This document shows, piece after piece, positions 17,279-24,948 of a stretch of DNA of 64,000 nt. Both the position numbers and the translations under genes were made by a program. The DNA comes from JBMNPT01 sp050943735 (GTDB taxonomy: Bacteria; Bacillota; Clostridia; Oscillospirales; RGIG577), in NCBI GenBank assembly GCA_050943735.1, contig JBMNPT010000005.1, positions 73,466-137,465 on the forward strand. Direction: 5' to 3'. The notes under the pieces are model-generated. The model had not been told where the DNA came from. It searched no databases and worked only from the letters and a program-made list of their open reading frames with translations. How positions within the stretch are numbered: position 1 is the first letter of the stretch; every line of letters starts with the position of its first letter.

Positions 17279-18004
17279 TTGGAGAGATACAGTCTCTTAG
17301 TGGCAGATGACAACCGGGAATGGCGGGAGCTTTTACTGAGTGCATTGCTGCAGGAGTCGTGGTTGGAGATTCTGCCAGTGGCGGAGGATGGCAAGCAGGC
17401 TTGGGAACGGATTTGGCGGGACTTGCCTGATATTTTGCTGATGGACGCCATCATGCCGGAAATGGATGCGTTCCAGGTGTTGCGCAAAGTCCGCGAGGAA
17501 CTGCCGGGGTATCAGCCGGTGATCTATTTGTATTCTGGCATGCACAGTGATTTTATCAGAGAACAGGTGGATCAGCTGCATGTGGATTATTTCACCATGT
17601 TGCCTACACCATTGGAATATCTGTTGGAGCATTTGCGCAGGACGGTGAGTCAGCGGATGTCCAACTGCGGTTGCAGGGAAGTGGGACAGGAGATCCGGGG
17701 ACTGCTGGATGCTTTGGGATTGAGACCACGTACCAAGTATCGGCTGTATACCGCCTGTTGTTTGCAATTGTGCCGAGAAGATCCCACTCGTTTGAATATG
17801 GTGACCAAAGTGTTGTATCCGGAGGCGGCACACCTGTGCCATGTGGAGGACACCGCCATTGAACATGGCGTGCGGCATGCAATTCGGGTGGCGCTGCGTC
17901 ACAAGACACCGTTGTTTTGTCAATTGTTTCCCCGGACGGAAACATTGAGTAACAGCTTATTTCTGGAGGGCCTTTGGAATTATTTGAACAAACTCTCCGG
18001 GTAA
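17279..18004 (+). CDS. Spo0A-like response regulator with degenerate receiver
   Basis: This 241-residue protein has a receiver domain (residues 5-120; acidic pair D10-D11, acceptor D56 in LLMDAIMPEMD) and a C-terminal domain that resembles the Spo0A DNA-binding domain, including MVTKVLYPEAA (174-184) and VRHAIRVA (198-205). Two departures stand out: the conserved receiver Lys before Pro is Leu (L108 in YFTMLPTP), and the recognition helix has IEH where Spo0A has VER. The linker is also shorter. It is more likely a divergent paralogue than the master regulator. The start is taken as TTG 17279 after AAAGGATGG; a GTG at 17228 is possible. Confidence 0.75.
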   Translation: MERYSLLVADDNREWRELLLSALLQESWLEILPVAEDGKQAWERIWRDLPDILLMDAIMPEMDAFQVLRKVREELPGYQPVIYLYSGMHSDFIREQVDQLHVDYFTMLPTPLEYLLEHLRRTVSQRMSNCGCREVGQEIRGLLDALGLRPRTKYRLYTACCLQLCREDPTRLNMVTKVLYPEAAHLCHVEDTAIEHGVRHAIRVALRHKTPLFCQLFPRTETLSNSLFLEGLWNYLNKLSG

Positions 18005-18029
18005 GCGATGATGAGAAAAGAGATGGTAT

Positions 18030-18833
18030 TTGTTGTTGATTGATTTTCATGTACATGCGTTTCCCGATGCCATTGCACATCGTACGCTGGAAAAACTCGC
18101 CGGGATCTGTCACAGTCCCTACCATACGGAAGGCACGCTGCAAAGTACGCTGGACCATTTACAGGAATGGGGCGTGGATCAGGGAGTGCTGATGCCCATT
18201 GCCACCAAACCTTCTCAACAGCACAGCATCAATGACTGGGCCGCTCGGGCACAGAGCGACCGGCTGTACTGTTTCGGGACCATTCATCCCCGCAGTGAAG
18301 ACTGGAAAGAAGAGTTGCACCGGCTGAAGGAATTGGGCCTGCGAGGAGTGAAATTTCACCCCGATTATCAGGACTTTCGAGTGCTGGAGGACTGTATGCT
18401 GCCCATTTATGAGGAAATTCGGGCACTGGGACTGCCGGTGCTGTTTCACGCGGGTAGAGATCCACTGGCCCCTGATTCTACCCGCAGTCTGCCCTGTGAC
18501 ACGACACAGTTGGTGGATACCCTGCCGGGACTGACCATTGTCTTGGCCCATATGGGCGGTTTGCGGCTGTATGATGAGGTGGAGCGGTATCTGGTGGGCA
18601 AGCCGGTGTATTTTGATACTGCAGTGGCATCGCTGAGCTGTCCATTGGAACAGTATAAACGGATCATACGAATCCACGGAGCGGACAAAATCCTGTTCGG
18701 TACCGATTGTCCCTGGAGTACGGTACCCGCTGAGTTAGATTTGTTACGCCAGGCAGAGCTTCAGCCCTGGGAGTGGGAGGCCATCACTGGCGGCAACGCA
18801 CGAAGATTGCTGGGTGAGCCCATCAAAACCTAA
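18030..18833 (+). CDS. Amidohydrolase-2 family metal-dependent hydrolase
   Basis: This 267-residue TIM-barrel hydrolase has HVHAF near the N-terminus (metal ligands H8, H10 counting from the TTG start), GVKFHPDYQ, PVLFHAG, LAHMGG and the late FGTDCPW aspartate. These are landmarks of the amidohydrolase-2 group of decarboxylases and hydrolases; the substrate is not predictable. The start codon is one of three consecutive TTG codons at 18030-18038, without a strong ribosome site. It lies 25 bases after the Spo0A-like gene and is probably co-transcribed with it. Confidence 0.82.
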   Translation: MLLIDFHVHAFPDAIAHRTLEKLAGICHSPYHTEGTLQSTLDHLQEWGVDQGVLMPIATKPSQQHSINDWAARAQSDRLYCFGTIHPRSEDWKEELHRLKELGLRGVKFHPDYQDFRVLEDCMLPIYEEIRALGLPVLFHAGRDPLAPDSTRSLPCDTTQLVDTLPGLTIVLAHMGGLRLYDEVERYLVGKPVYFDTAVASLSCPLEQYKRIIRIHGADKILFGTDCPWSTVPAELDLLRQAELQPWEWEAITGGNARRLLGEPIKT

Positions 18834-18861
18834 AAAAGGAGACCGAAAGGTCTCCTTTTTT
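18832..18861. terminator. Bidirectional terminator
   Basis: A perfect 13-bp stem (18832-18844 with 18849-18861) with a GAAA tetraloop and A/T runs, between convergent genes. Confidence 0.88.
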
Positions 18862-18867
18862 GTGGGC

Positions 18868-19137
18868 TCAATGAGCCGCGGCTTTTTTGGATTTTTCGTA
18901 GCAGCTGCGTACCGCTTTCGCCAGTTGAGCGGAACAGGAAGTGTCCTTGAATCCGCAGCGGATGTCACTGAACAGGGCTTCAATGCGGTCAACGGTCAAT
19001 CCATCCACCGCGCGTCCGATGGCCTGCAGGTTTCCGTCACAGCCATTGGTAAAGCGGATGTTGGTGACCACATCGCCATCCAGGTCAAATTCAATGCGGG
19101 TGGAGCAAACGCCCCGGGGTGTATAGTGGCAATGCAT
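18868..19137 (-). CDS. TSCPD domain protein
   Basis: This 89-residue protein is a standalone TSCPD domain with cysteines C11, C33, C61 and C68 in the right spacing (GVCST, NGCDGNL, RCGFKDTSC). TSCPD domains occur at the C-terminus of some adenosylcobalamin ribonucleotide reductases and as small separate proteins, where they may bind metal; the role of the separate form is not known. Its length is normal for the small form. It is a single gene with its own terminator. Confidence 0.88.
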   Translation of the reverse strand: MHCHYTPRGVCSTRIEFDLDGDVVTNIRFTNGCDGNLQAIGRAVDGLTVDRIEALFSDIRCGFKDTSCSAQLAKAVRSCYEKSKKAAAH

Positions 19138-19225
19138 GAATTATAATCTCCTTTGTTGCGTGGTTGGCCTCAAAAGGGCACTGTGCCTATTATAACACAG
19201 TTTGCGCAAAAAGAAAGAGAATTTG

Positions 19226-19876
19226 TCAGATTCCTCTGGAAAACAGCCAGAAGGAGTATGCGCAGGGCAACAGTGCGCCGGTCATCACTCCTACAAAACT
19301 GGCGATGGGCCAGTTCAGCAAAGCCATTAGCAGTGCCGCAACGCCGCAAATCATCATCAAGCGGCCTCCCAGACGATGGGTTCGATCCCAATTTTCCTCG
19401 CTGAGCAATGCCCAGGGGGTGCGGAAGCCAATGTAGAAATTGCGCTTGACTGAAGGCATGTAATTGCCCATCGTAAGGCACATCAGAGAGAGAATGGCCA
19501 TGATGATGGAGGGAAAACGCTGATGTAAATTGGGATAAAAAGCAAGCATGATCATGGTGTTGTGCAGGGCAATAACCAGAATGACCGCCAGTCCTTTGAG
19601 CAGAAAATAAATGTTGGAAAAACGGCGGTAATTGTTGCGTAACGGGTCCAGCAGAGGGAGCAGGGAAAATCCCAGCAGAGTCAGCCAGGGGATGGCTGCG
19701 GTGAGCCAGGTGATGGATTTGGATGCATAACTTTGAATTTGACCGCTAAAGCCGATGCTGTTGGGCACCATTTGGGGGAGACGGGGATACAGCCAGAAAA
19801 ACACCAGCGTATTGACCAGGCAGAGCAGCAGGTAGAGCCACTCCTGCTTTAGCCAGTGGATGACAGATTGACGCAT
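19226..19876 (-). CDS. sdpI: SdpI family membrane protein
   Basis: This 216-residue integral membrane protein has about six helices. It starts with a DUF1648-like half (FFWLYPRLPQMVPNSIGFSGQ) and ends with an SdpI half containing NFYIGFRTPWALLSEENWDRTHRLGG. SdpI of Bacillus subtilis gives immunity to the killing factor SdpC and also acts as the signal receptor that sequesters SdpR. The start is ATG 19876 after AAGGAGG. It is 26 bases downstream of sdpR. No sdpC-like toxin gene lies nearby, so it may answer to an outside signal. Confidence 0.85.
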   Translation of the reverse strand: MRQSVIHWLKQEWLYLLLCLVNTLVFFWLYPRLPQMVPNSIGFSGQIQSYASKSITWLTAAIPWLTLLGFSLLPLLDPLRNNYRRFSNIYFLLKGLAVILVIALHNTMIMLAFYPNLHQRFPSIIMAILSLMCLTMGNYMPSVKRNFYIGFRTPWALLSEENWDRTHRLGGRLMMICGVAALLMALLNWPIASFVGVMTGALLPCAYSFWLFSRGI

Positions 19877-19902
19877 TGGGAATACCTCCTTTTCAGATGG
19901 AC

Positions 19903-20202
19903 TCAAAGCAGGGGTTCGGCAGATGTTTTTTCTTCATTGCCGGTTTGATCTCTCAGGTCCAGAAACCAGGAAACCAGCTCATTGAGTACCGTCATGTTGA
20001 GAGAATAGATTACAGTTTGCCCTTCTTTTACGTCCTGTACCAGTCCGGAATTTTTAAGAATGGACAAATGGTGAGAGATGCTGGGTTTGCTGATGGCAAA
20101 ATGCTGTGCGATTTCACCCGCAGACATATCTTTTTGGCGCAGCATACTCAAAATTTCCCGGCGGGTTTTGTCGGACAGCGCCTTGAATGCACTTGAGTCC
20201 AT
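19903..20202 (-). CDS. sdpR: ArsR-family repressor, SdpR-like
   Basis: This 99-residue winged-helix regulator has the text MDSSAFKALSDKTRREIL, then MSAGEIAQHFAISKPSISHHLSIL, close to SdpR autorepressors. It lacks the metal-binding ELCVCDL motif of metal-sensing ArsR proteins. It is first in the sdpRI pair. Its promoter carries a 28-bp perfect palindrome that overlaps the -10 box, so it very likely represses its own operon, with relief when SdpI holds it at the membrane, as described in Bacillus subtilis. Confidence 0.88.
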   Translation of the reverse strand: MDSSAFKALSDKTRREILSMLRQKDMSAGEIAQHFAISKPSISHHLSILKNSGLVQDVKEGQTVIYSLNMTVLNELVSWFLDLRDQTGNEEKTSAEPLL

Positions 20203-20219
20203 TTGAATCTCTCCTTTTT

Positions 20220-20247
20220 CTATATTTAGATAATTATCTAAATATAG
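20220..20247. promoter_or_regulatory. 28-bp perfect palindrome, probable SdpR operator
   Basis: Both halves read CTATATTTAGATAA. The palindrome covers the sdpR -10 region and the start of its transcript, and its far end is about 18 bases before its start codon. The position fits an autorepressor site; binding by SdpR is inferred. Confidence 0.75.
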
Positions 20248-20274
20248 AATAGATCAAATTACTCTGTTTGTCAA
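20246..20274 (-). promoter_or_regulatory. Promoter of sdpRI
   Basis: On the minus strand TTGACA (20274-20269), a 17-base spacer and TATTCT (20251-20246); the -10 box overlaps the palindrome by two bases. Confidence 0.8.
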
Positions 20275-20284
20275 TGATTTTTTG

Positions 20285-20293
20285 TGCTATAAT
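20285..20293 (+). promoter_or_regulatory. Extended -10 promoter of pepD
   Basis: TGCTATAAT forms an extended -10 30 bases before the pepD start. No good -35 is present at the usual distance. It is divergent from the sdpRI promoter. Confidence 0.6.
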
Positions 20294-20322
20294 AATACAG
20301 GAATCCAAAAGGAGGAAAAAAT

Positions 20323-21774
20323 ATGAATCAAGGATTGCAGGGGCTGGAGCCCCATAAGGTGTATCACTATTTTTCACAGCTGTGTGCCATTCCCCACGGT
20401 TCGGGCAATACCGCCGGAGTGGCAGAATATTGTCTGCAGGTAGCCAGAGAGCATGGGCTGGAACATCATCAGGACCCGGCGGGCAATGTGATTCTGATCC
20501 GGGAGGCGTCAGCAGGGTATGAGCAGGCACAACCGGTGATTTTACAGGGACATTTGGATATGGTTTGTGCCAAAAAAGAGGGGTGCAGCATTGACTTTGC
20601 CAAAGATGGCCTAGATGTACGCCATGATGGAGAGTGGGTGTACGCAGAGGGAACTTCACTGGGCGGCGATGACGGCATTGCGGTGGCCATGGCACTGGCG
20701 GTTCTCACCGACCCCTCTATTCCAGCACCTCGGCTGGAAGCCATTTTTACAGTGGATGAGGAAATTGGTCTGTTGGGTGCTCATGCATTGGATGTATCGC
20801 CGGTGCGTGGCCGTCGGCTGATCAATTTGGATTCGGAAGCAGAGGGGATTTTCACCGTCAGTTGCGCAGGCGGCGTACGTGCCAATCTCACCATACCGGT
20901 GAAACGTGAGCCCGCGGAGGGGCAAAATGGCTGTCTGAAGATCAGCGGATTGCTGGGAGGTCATTCCGGCACCGAAATTCACAAGGGTCGGGGCAATGCC
21001 AATCACTTGCTGGGTCGGGTGTTGCACCGGCTGGAACGCTGCGGCGGGATTCGGTTGGTACAGGGAGCCGGCGGTATGCAGGACAATGCCATCCCAAGAG
21101 AAAGCCAGGTGGAGCTGGTGGCATCGGAGTGGGACAAGGCCTGTGCTGCGGCGCAGGAAATGGAAATCATTCTGCGTCGGGAACTGCGGGTTACCGATCC
21201 GGAGGTACGGGTGACCCTGGAAGCCTGTGAGCCCTGCGGGTTACAGCCGTTGGATCAGGATTCCACCAGACGGGTCATCACGCTGCTGCAGGCGGCACCC
21301 GATGGGGTACAGCGCATGAGCCCGGATATTGAGGGGCTGGTGCAGACTTCTCTCAACATGGGCATTTTCCGGCTGGAAGAGGGACAGGCCCGTACATCTG
21401 CTGCGCTGCGCAGTTCGGTGGACAGCCAGAAAGAGTGGCTGGAGGAACAGCTGGAACGGTTGGCACAGGCGTTGGGTGGCCGGATGGAACTGGTTGGGGA
21501 TTACCCCGGCTGGGAATATCGGCCTGATTCGCCGCTGCGCGAGCTGATGGTACGGGTATTTGAGAAACAGTACGGTCACGCGCCTGTGATTGAAGCCATT
21601 CATGCGGGATTGGAATGCGGACTGTTGGCCAGCAAACTGCCCGGATTGGATTGTGTTTCCATCGGACCGGATATGGAGGACATCCATACGGCAGAGGAGC
21701 GTTTGAGCATTGCCTCCACCCAAAGGGTGTGGGATTTTCTGCTGGAGGTTTTGGCACAGAGCAACACCATATAA
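20323..21774 (+). CDS. pepD: Aminoacyl-histidine dipeptidase (PepD, M20 family)
   Basis: This 483-residue cytoplasmic zinc peptidase splits Xaa-His dipeptides such as carnosine and other short peptides. Motifs are GHLDMV for the first metal ligand, LGGDDGIA for the bridging Asp, TVDEEIGLLG for the catalytic and metal Glu, and a late IHAGLECG histidine, all in the PepD form. Its length agrees with the family. A GGAGG site lies 8 bases before the ATG. It is a single gene, divergent from sdpRI and convergent with serA. Confidence 0.93.
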   Translation: MNQGLQGLEPHKVYHYFSQLCAIPHGSGNTAGVAEYCLQVAREHGLEHHQDPAGNVILIREASAGYEQAQPVILQGHLDMVCAKKEGCSIDFAKDGLDVRHDGEWVYAEGTSLGGDDGIAVAMALAVLTDPSIPAPRLEAIFTVDEEIGLLGAHALDVSPVRGRRLINLDSEAEGIFTVSCAGGVRANLTIPVKREPAEGQNGCLKISGLLGGHSGTEIHKGRGNANHLLGRVLHRLERCGGIRLVQGAGGMQDNAIPRESQVELVASEWDKACAAAQEMEIILRRELRVTDPEVRVTLEACEPCGLQPLDQDSTRRVITLLQAAPDGVQRMSPDIEGLVQTSLNMGIFRLEEGQARTSAALRSSVDSQKEWLEEQLERLAQALGGRMELVGDYPGWEYRPDSPLRELMVRVFEKQYGHAPVIEAIHAGLECGLLASKLPGLDCVSIGPDMEDIHTAEERLSIASTQRVWDFLLEVLAQSNTI

Positions 21775-21776
21775 AG

Positions 21777-21814
21777 AAAAAGCCTGGAGATTCCATGGAA
21801 TCTCCGGGCTTTTG
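21777..21814. terminator. Bidirectional terminator between pepD and serA
   Basis: A long stem, AAAAGCC/GGCTTTT outside and GGAGATTCC/GGAATCTCC inside with one mismatch, has T-runs on both sides. Confidence 0.82.
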
Positions 21815-21823
21815 TGTTGTCTG

Positions 21824-22990
21824 TCAGATTTTGCGTACAGTGATGATGTCCGGGATGGTGGACAGCTCTTCCAAAGCGGCTGCGCTCACATCGTCGTCGG
21901 TGTCGATGAGGGTGGCGGCGTATTCCTTTTTGGAGGAATTGTACAGGTGTTCAATATTGACCTCATACCGGGAGAGCACAGCTGTAATCTGGCCGATCAT
22001 GTTTTTCACATTTTTATGGAGCAGGCACACACGTACCTTGCAGGTACGGGGGTTGTTGATGGTAGGGAAGTTGACGGAATTTTTGATGCGGCCCTGTTCC
22101 AGGTAGTAGATGAGTTCCTTGGCAGCCATGGCGGCGCAGTTGTCCTCGCTCTCGGGGGTGGAGGCGCCCAGATGGGGCATGACCACTGTCTTTTTCATGG
22201 CCAGAGTCTGCTCGGTGGCAAAGTCACACACATAGCGGGCCACATAACCAGCCTCAATGGCGGCTTCCAAATCGTCGTGATTCACCAGCTCCGCCCGGGC
22301 CAAGTTGATGATGCGCATACCTCTCTTCATAAAGGGGAATACATCCGCGTTGAGCATGCCGCGGGTCTCATTGGTGCTGGGCACGTGCAGGGTCAGATAG
22401 TCACACTGGGTATACAGGGTTTTGAGAGAGTCTGCGTGGTGCACATTTTTATCCAATCCCCAAGCGGCATCCAGGGAGAGATAGGGGTCATAGCCGTACA
22501 CGTCCATTCCCAGCGCGATGGCGGTGTTGGCCACCTGTACGCCAATGGCTCCCAGACCTACCACACCCAGCTTTTTGCCGTACAGCTCAGGTCCCACAAA
22601 GGTGGATTTGCCCTTTTCTGCCAGATCGGGGATTTCATCGCCCTTACCGGCCAGTGTTTTGGCCCATTCGATGCCATCCACCACTTTGCGGCTGGCCAGC
22701 AACAGGGCCAGAATGACCAGTTCCTTGACGGCGTTGGCGTTGGCACCGGGGGTGTTGAATACCACAATACCCCGCTTGGAACACTCTTCAATGGGAATGT
22801 TGTTGGTGCCGGCACCGGCCCGGGCAATGGCCTTCAGGCTGGCAGGCAGCTCCATTTCGTGCATATTGGCGCTTCGCACCAGAATGGCATCGGGGTCTTT
22901 GACTTCGTCGGTACCGATGCGGTAATCCCGCCGGCTGAAGCGGGAGAGACCCGCGTCGGAGATTTTGTTGAGCAATTTGATATCATACAT
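21824..22990 (-). CDS. serA: D-3-phosphoglycerate dehydrogenase
   Basis: This 388-residue enzyme makes the first oxidation in serine synthesis (3-phosphoglycerate to 3-phosphohydroxypyruvate, NAD-dependent). It has the nucleotide-binding GVVGLGAIG, the conserved Arg in NLARAELV, the HLGAST histidine and a C-terminal ACT domain (from about residue 315: KVRVCLLHKNVKNMIGQI) that is likely to bind serine. This is the short form without the intervening domain. It follows serC by 68 bases, with a terminator-like hairpin in between. Confidence 0.93.
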   Translation of the reverse strand: MYDIKLLNKISDAGLSRFSRRDYRIGTDEVKDPDAILVRSANMHEMELPASLKAIARAGAGTNNIPIEECSKRGIVVFNTPGANANAVKELVILALLLASRKVVDGIEWAKTLAGKGDEIPDLAEKGKSTFVGPELYGKKLGVVGLGAIGVQVANTAIALGMDVYGYDPYLSLDAAWGLDKNVHHADSLKTLYTQCDYLTLHVPSTNETRGMLNADVFPFMKRGMRIINLARAELVNHDDLEAAIEAGYVARYVCDFATEQTLAMKKTVVMPHLGASTPESEDNCAAMAAKELIYYLEQGRIKNSVNFPTINNPRTCKVRVCLLHKNVKNMIGQITAVLSRYEVNIEHLYNSSKKEYAATLIDTDDDVSAAALEELSTIPDIITVRKI

Positions 22991-23025
22991 GGTAGGGATT
23001 CCTCCTTGTCGTTGTCCAATGAAAA

Positions 23026-23051
23026 ACAGGGCGGTGGTAGGGCCGCCCTGT
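23026..23051 (-). terminator. Intra-operon terminator between serC and serA
   Basis: On the minus strand a 9-bp stem ACAGGGCGG/CCGCCCTGT with an 8-base loop is followed by a T-run. It would cut part of the serC transcript before serA. Confidence 0.7.
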
Positions 23052-23058
23052 GTGATTG

Positions 23059-24138
23059 TCAGTTTCTGGCTTCAAAGTCCTTCATGAACTGCACCAGTGC
23101 TTCCACACCTTCCAGCGGCATGGCGTTGTACAGGCTGGCACGCATGCCGCCCACTACCCGGTGGCCCTTGAGGTTGACCAGACCGGCGGCAGCCGCTTCC
23201 TGCACGAACTTCTGATCCATGGCCTTGTCACCGGTGACAAAGGGGATGTTCATCAGGCTGCGGTCCTGTCCCTGCACAGTGGCATGGAACAGCTTGGAGG
23301 AGTCCAGGAAATCGTACAGCAGACCGGCTTTTTTGCGGTTGCGCTCTGCCATGGCGGTGAGTCCGCCCAGATTTTTGATCCACTCCAGCACCAGCTTGCA
23401 GATGTAAATGCTGTAGGTGGGAGGGGTGTTGTACATGGAGCCATTGTTGGCGTGGGTGTCATACCGCAGCATGGTGGGCGTGCCGGGCTGGGGTTCTCCA
23501 ATGAGATCCTCCCGGATGATGACCACTGTCAGACCAGCGGGGCCCATATTTTTCTGGGCGCCGGCGTACAGCATGCCAAACCGGTTCACATCCAGCGGCT
23601 CGGAGAGTGCGCAGGAACTGAAATCGCACACCAGAGGTACCTTTCCGGTATCGGGCAGGGTGGTGTAGCGGGTGCCGAAAATGGTGTTGTTGAGGCAGAT
23701 GTGGAAATAGTCCGCCTCGGGGTCAAAGTCGGCCGGATTCAGTTTGGGGATATAGGTAAAGGTCTTGTCGGCCGAAGAGGCCACCAGATGGCACTGGCCG
23801 AATTTCTGGGCTTCTTCGTAGGCTTTTTTGGCCCACTGACCGGTGACCACAAAATCTGCTTTTTTGTTTTTCACCATCAGGTTCAGGGGGATCATGGCGA
23901 ACTGTGTGGAAGCGCCTCCCTGCAAAAACAGAACTTTATAATTGTCGGGAATGGACAGAATTTCCCGGAGCAATGCTTCGCAGCCTTCGATGATGGATTC
24001 ATACATGGCGGATCGATGACTCATTTCCATAACGGACATGCCATCATTGCCGTGGGTCAGCATTTCATCGGCAGCCTGCTGCAGCACGCTCTCCGGCAAT
24101 ACACCGGGGCCTGCGGAAAAATTGTATACTCTGTTCAT
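23059..24138 (-). CDS. serC: Phosphoserine aminotransferase
   Basis: This 359-residue PLP enzyme converts 3-phosphohydroxypyruvate to phosphoserine with glutamate. The start matches the family (NRVYNFSAGPGVLP), the PLP lysine is K196 in GAQKNMGPAG, and substrate residues HRSAMYESI follow the usual order. The start ATG 24138 has GGAGGG upstream. It lies before serA with a strong promoter. No serB phosphatase gene is in the window. Confidence 0.95.
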   Translation of the reverse strand: MNRVYNFSAGPGVLPESVLQQAADEMLTHGNDGMSVMEMSHRSAMYESIIEGCEALLREILSIPDNYKVLFLQGGASTQFAMIPLNLMVKNKKADFVVTGQWAKKAYEEAQKFGQCHLVASSADKTFTYIPKLNPADFDPEADYFHICLNNTIFGTRYTTLPDTGKVPLVCDFSSCALSEPLDVNRFGMLYAGAQKNMGPAGLTVVIIREDLIGEPQPGTPTMLRYDTHANNGSMYNTPPTYSIYICKLVLEWIKNLGGLTAMAERNRKKAGLLYDFLDSSKLFHATVQGQDRSLMNIPFVTGDKAMDQKFVQEAAAAGLVNLKGHRVVGGMRASLYNAMPLEGVEALVQFMKDFEARN

Positions 24139-24229
24139 GTAATTCCCTCCGCCTCTTTCATTCAAATGGTACGATTGTGCCAGGGATATTTGCAGGATTG
24201 CAATGAGGTCCCTGCACGGATATACTTCT

Positions 24230-24258
24230 ATTATAGGAAATCCCGCGGGGATAGTCAA
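24230..24258 (-). promoter_or_regulatory. Promoter of serC-serA
   Basis: On the minus strand TTGACT (24258-24253), a 17-base spacer and TATAAT (24235-24230). The roughly 85-base leader can form a CAGGGA/TCCCTG stem but has no T-box sequence. Confidence 0.82.
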
Positions 24259-24327
24259 GGAAGGCTGTAGGGCGAATGGACCAAAAATCCCTGTACTTCG
24301 CCATAAAAATTGTGAAGATTGGAAAAA

Positions 24328-24356
24328 TTGCCAAGGGGACGCAATCATGGTATAAT
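24328..24356 (+). promoter_or_regulatory. Promoter of the SH3-like gene
   Basis: TTGCCA (24328-24333), a 17-base spacer and TATAAT (24351-24356), 45 bases before the GTG start. It faces away from the serC promoter. Confidence 0.75.
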
Positions 24357-24401
24357 GCCCACAATGGGAAGTGTCAAAGACCTCAGAGAGGATGGTAGCA
24401 G

Positions 24402-24869
24402 GTGAATTGGAAAGAGAGCTGGCAGGTGCTGGATGTACGGACCCGGCAGCGTGCCATACGATACATCATACTCATTATATGCTGTTTTGCGCTGGCCTGG
24501 GGCGGGCGGATTTATTACTATAAGGTATTCATCCAGCCCCGGCAGCAGCAGGAGCAGCAACAGTTGGAGAACCAGCCGGCCCGAGTGAGCATGCAGGTGA
24601 CCCGGCCCGAATATGCGCAGCGGCTGACGGTGGACAAACAGGTGAGGCTGTATGAGCTGCCTTTTGTGGGGGAGGAGTCGGATACATTGCTGGAGCCTTA
24701 TACACTGGTGGAAGTGTTGGGTGATGTGACAGTACCCGGAGCCGATCAGATCAAATGGGTGCAGGTGACGGCGTCGCTGGAAACAGGCACTGTTACCGGA
24801 TACCTGCCGGTGGAGGAAACCGTACCCTTTGTGGAGGGAATGGAGGCACTGGTGCAGCACGGTGGATGA
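24402..24869 (+). CDS. Single-pass membrane protein with SH3-like domain
   Basis: This 155-residue protein has one membrane helix (about residues 19-35), a Gln-rich stretch and an extracellular beta-rich part that resembles a bacterial SH3 domain (VRLYELPFVGEESDTLLEPYT to VTGYLPVEE). Such domains often bind cell-wall peptides, but a role is not shown here. The start is GTG 24402 with a weak AGAGGA site. It ends 79 bases before valS, which has its own promoter. Confidence 0.6.
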   Translation: MNWKESWQVLDVRTRQRAIRYIILIICCFALAWGGRIYYYKVFIQPRQQQEQQQLENQPARVSMQVTRPEYAQRLTVDKQVRLYELPFVGEESDTLLEPYTLVEVLGDVTVPGADQIKWVQVTASLETGTVTGYLPVEETVPFVEGMEALVQHGG

Positions 24870-24880
24870 GCAGTTGACAG

Positions 24881-24910
24881 TTGCATTGGGTGCGGGCTTT
24901 GTGGTACAAT
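24881..24910 (+). promoter_or_regulatory. Promoter of valS
   Basis: TTGCAT (24881-24886), an 18-base spacer and TACAAT (24905-24910). The 39-base gap to the start is too short for a T-box leader. Confidence 0.6.
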
Positions 24911-24948
24911 CAAATCTATGGGAAAAATCCTCGAAAGGACGAAGATAC

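Noticed and set aside
21710..23215. 501-residue frame opposite serA
   Set aside because: Gly/His/Val-rich shadow of serA and the serC end, with no family resemblance.
24139..24260. T-box or riboswitch leader of serC
   Set aside because: No T-box core sequence or known aptamer pattern was seen; only a short CAGGGA/TCCCTG stem.
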